NCBI GenBank assembly: GCA_017468925.1
Contig: JAFUHI010000004.1
Coordinates: 1 to 64,000, forward strand
Length of the DNA stretch: 64,000 nt
Direction of reading: 5' to 3'
Source of the DNA: Bacilli bacterium
GTDB taxonomy: Bacteria; Bacillota_I; Bacilli_A; RFN20; CAG-826
Part shown: piece by piece, positions 62,930 through 64,000 of the stretch
Position numbering within the stretch: position 1 is the stretch's first letter
Layout: every line of letters starts with the position of its first letter
Notes under the pieces: model-generated
What the model saw: only the letters and a program-made list of their open reading frames with translations
Database searches by the model: none
Told to the model about the DNA's origin: nothing
Position numbers and translations under genes: made by a program

Positions 62930-64000
62930 ATGCCTGCAGAGAAAAAGAAAGCGGACGCCAAGAAGACAAAAGCCGCCGAGAAAAAGGTGAAAAAAGAAAA
63001 GAATCTAAGCGAGGAAGAATTAATAGCTGATGAGAGCTTTGATGAGAATGATGAAGAAAGCATTCTTATCGAGAAATTCAAAGAAATAGAGAAAATCGTC
63101 GCTAAAAAAAGCAAAAAAGTTGATGGTTCTAAGGAATTGAGCCAAGACGATATTTTCGACGCTTCGAAAAAATATGATTTCACAGATGATGACTCCGAAA
63201 AACTCTTAAATTATCTTCAGGAGCACGGCTATTCGGTCTTAAGCGATGAAGAGGAAGAATTCGATGACATGGATTTCGATGAGAGTGACATGTTGAAAGC
63301 CGAGAAAGAAGCCGAAGAGGAAGAACTCGAAGACGTTGATGACGATGATGTCGACAAGGAAGAGATATCTGGAATCGATGATTTTTCGAAAATACAGTCT
63401 GGCGAGGTCAAGGTAAATGACTCTGTTAAGATGTATCTTAAAGAGATAGGCAAAGTCGATCTTTTGACAGCGAAACAGGAGACAGAGTTAGCACAAAGGA
63501 TAGTAAAAGGCGAGGAAGCATCGAAAGAACTTCAGAAAAGATACGAGAAATATTGCTCTGAAGTTGATGAAGCAATCAAAGCCTTTGAAGCTAATCCGCC
63601 CAGCGAAGAAACTGCAGCGCCAACAAAACTTGAATACAAAGATTGGTTCAAGCAGATTACGTTTAGAAACCCAGACAAAGAATTGTTCTCTTTGAAAGTT
63701 ATCGCTAACGATGGCAGACAGGCAAAAGACAATTTGATAACGGCCAACCTTAGGCTTGTTATCGCAATTGCAAAGCATTATGTCGGGCGCGGAATGCATT
63801 TCCTTGATTTGATTCAAGAAGGAAACATGGGTTTGATTAAAGCCGTAGAAAAATTCGATTACACCAAAGGTTTTAAATTCTCAACCTATGCGACCTGGTG
63901 GATCCGCCAAGCCATCACTAGAGCCATCGCCGACCAAGCCAGGACCATCAGAATTCCGGTTCATATGGTTGAAACAATCAACAAGATGACTAGAGTCCAA
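62930..64000 (+). CDS. rpoD: Primary sigma factor RpoD/SigA, 5' part (runs off the window)
   Basis: 357 codons from ATG 62930 (GGGAGG upstream) to the window end. A Lys-rich start then a very acidic region 1.1 (for example [18 protein letters not shown]), region 1.2 [20 protein letters not shown] (from ~164), then ~60 extra residues (~198-262, including [20 protein letters not shown]) before region 2 ([52 protein letters not shown]) and the start of region 3. The extra segment lies where proteobacterial sigma factors have their non-conserved region and is absent from B. subtilis SigA. Confidence 0.96.
   Translation, partial: MPAEKKKADAKKTKAAEKKVKKEKNLSEEELIADESFDENDEESILIEKFKEIEKIVAKKSKKVDGSKELSQDDIFDASKKYDFTDDDSEKLLNYLQEHGYSVLSDEEEEFDDMDFDESDMLKAEKEAEEEELEDVDDDDVDKEEISGIDDFSKIQSGEVKVNDSVKMYLKEIGKVDLLTAKQETELAQRIVKGEEASKELQKRYEKYCSEVDEAIKAFEANPPSEETAAPTKLEYKDWFKQITFRNPDKELFSLKVIANDGRQAKDNLITANLRLVIAIAKHYVGRGMHFLDLIQEGNMGLIKAVEKFDYTKGFKFSTYATWWIRQAITRAIADQARTIRIPVHMVETINKMTRVQ

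Noticed and set aside
1-64000. Mycoplasma-type code with UGA as tryptophan
   Set aside because: UGA ends many genes, including ATGA stop/start overlaps (deoA/dtd, rsmE/next, era), and Trp in conserved positions is UGG.

Overview
The window looks like a chromosomal piece of an AT-rich, low-GC Gram-positive bacterium (Bacillota, Bacilli class), most likely one of the reduced gut lineages close to Mollicutes, RF39 or Erysipelotrichia. This placement is inference from gene order and family resemblance, not from a search. UGA is a stop (many ATGA stop/start overlaps) and Trp is UGG, so the code is standard. Bacillus-like neighbourhoods survive: alaS/yrzB/greA, hrcA-grpE-dnaK-dnaJ...rsmE...mtaB, ybeY-cdd-era-recO-glyQS-dnaG-rpoD, and comEA-comEC-holA. 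Regulation is also Gram-positive in type: a T-box before alaS, CIRCE before hrcA, and an S15-style leader before rpsO.

Layout. 1-1620: accessory patch with the end of an IS3-type element (off the left edge) and four tandem paralogues of a small DUF4926-like protein, with duplicated leaders and terminators. 1622-5407: typA, rpsO, and two accessory envelope genes lying between rpsO and pnp. 5571-16182: pnp, a three-gene glycerol-3-phosphate dehydrogenase set, a YfcE phosphodiesterase, a degenerate RNase J paralogue and ftsK. 16192-23782: pullulanase, an OB-fold-like small protein, plsC, an RsmF-like rRNA methyltransferase, deoA, dtd and mnmA. 23772-33479: membrane-anchored endonuclease I, T-box/alaS, yrzB, greA, comEA, comEC, holA and a second YfcE. 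33510-44050: rpsT, an AMP-ligase/acyl-carrier fusion, fmt, a DinG/XPD helicase with a nuclease domain, lepA, a Fic-fold protein that has lost its catalytic motif, a small membrane protein and hemW. 44082-52558: heat-shock operon, deaminase, TM2 protein, rsmE, an unknown gene and mtaB. 52607-64000: rpmF, deoC, two glycosyltransferases, rpsU, a C39-peptidase membrane protein without an ATPase, then ybeY-cdd-era-recO, glyQS, dnaG and the 5' part of rpoD.

How the genes fit together. Most are housekeeping: translation and tRNA/rRNA modification, RNA turnover (PNPase, RNase J-like, YbeY), replication and repair (primase, HolA, RecO, FtsK, helicase) and proteostasis. Catabolism is represented by nucleoside salvage (deoA, deoC, cdd, guanine-deaminase-like), glycogen/alpha-glucan debranching and glycerol-3-phosphate oxidation. 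Lipid work is represented by PlsC, the AMP-ligase/ACP fusion and a LafB/CpoA-like glycolipid glycosyltransferase.

The most interesting points are the DUF4926-like cassette array broken by an IS end, the C39 peptidase membrane protein with no ATP-binding domain, the pseudo-Fic protein, the RNase J paralogue missing metal ligands, and a recurring start architecture (a TATAAT-like -10 box 6-12 nt before an ATG with no good ribosome binding site) that suggests frequent leaderless mRNAs. No tRNA, rRNA or CRISPR array was seen, and no gene-free stretch exceeds about 250 bases.
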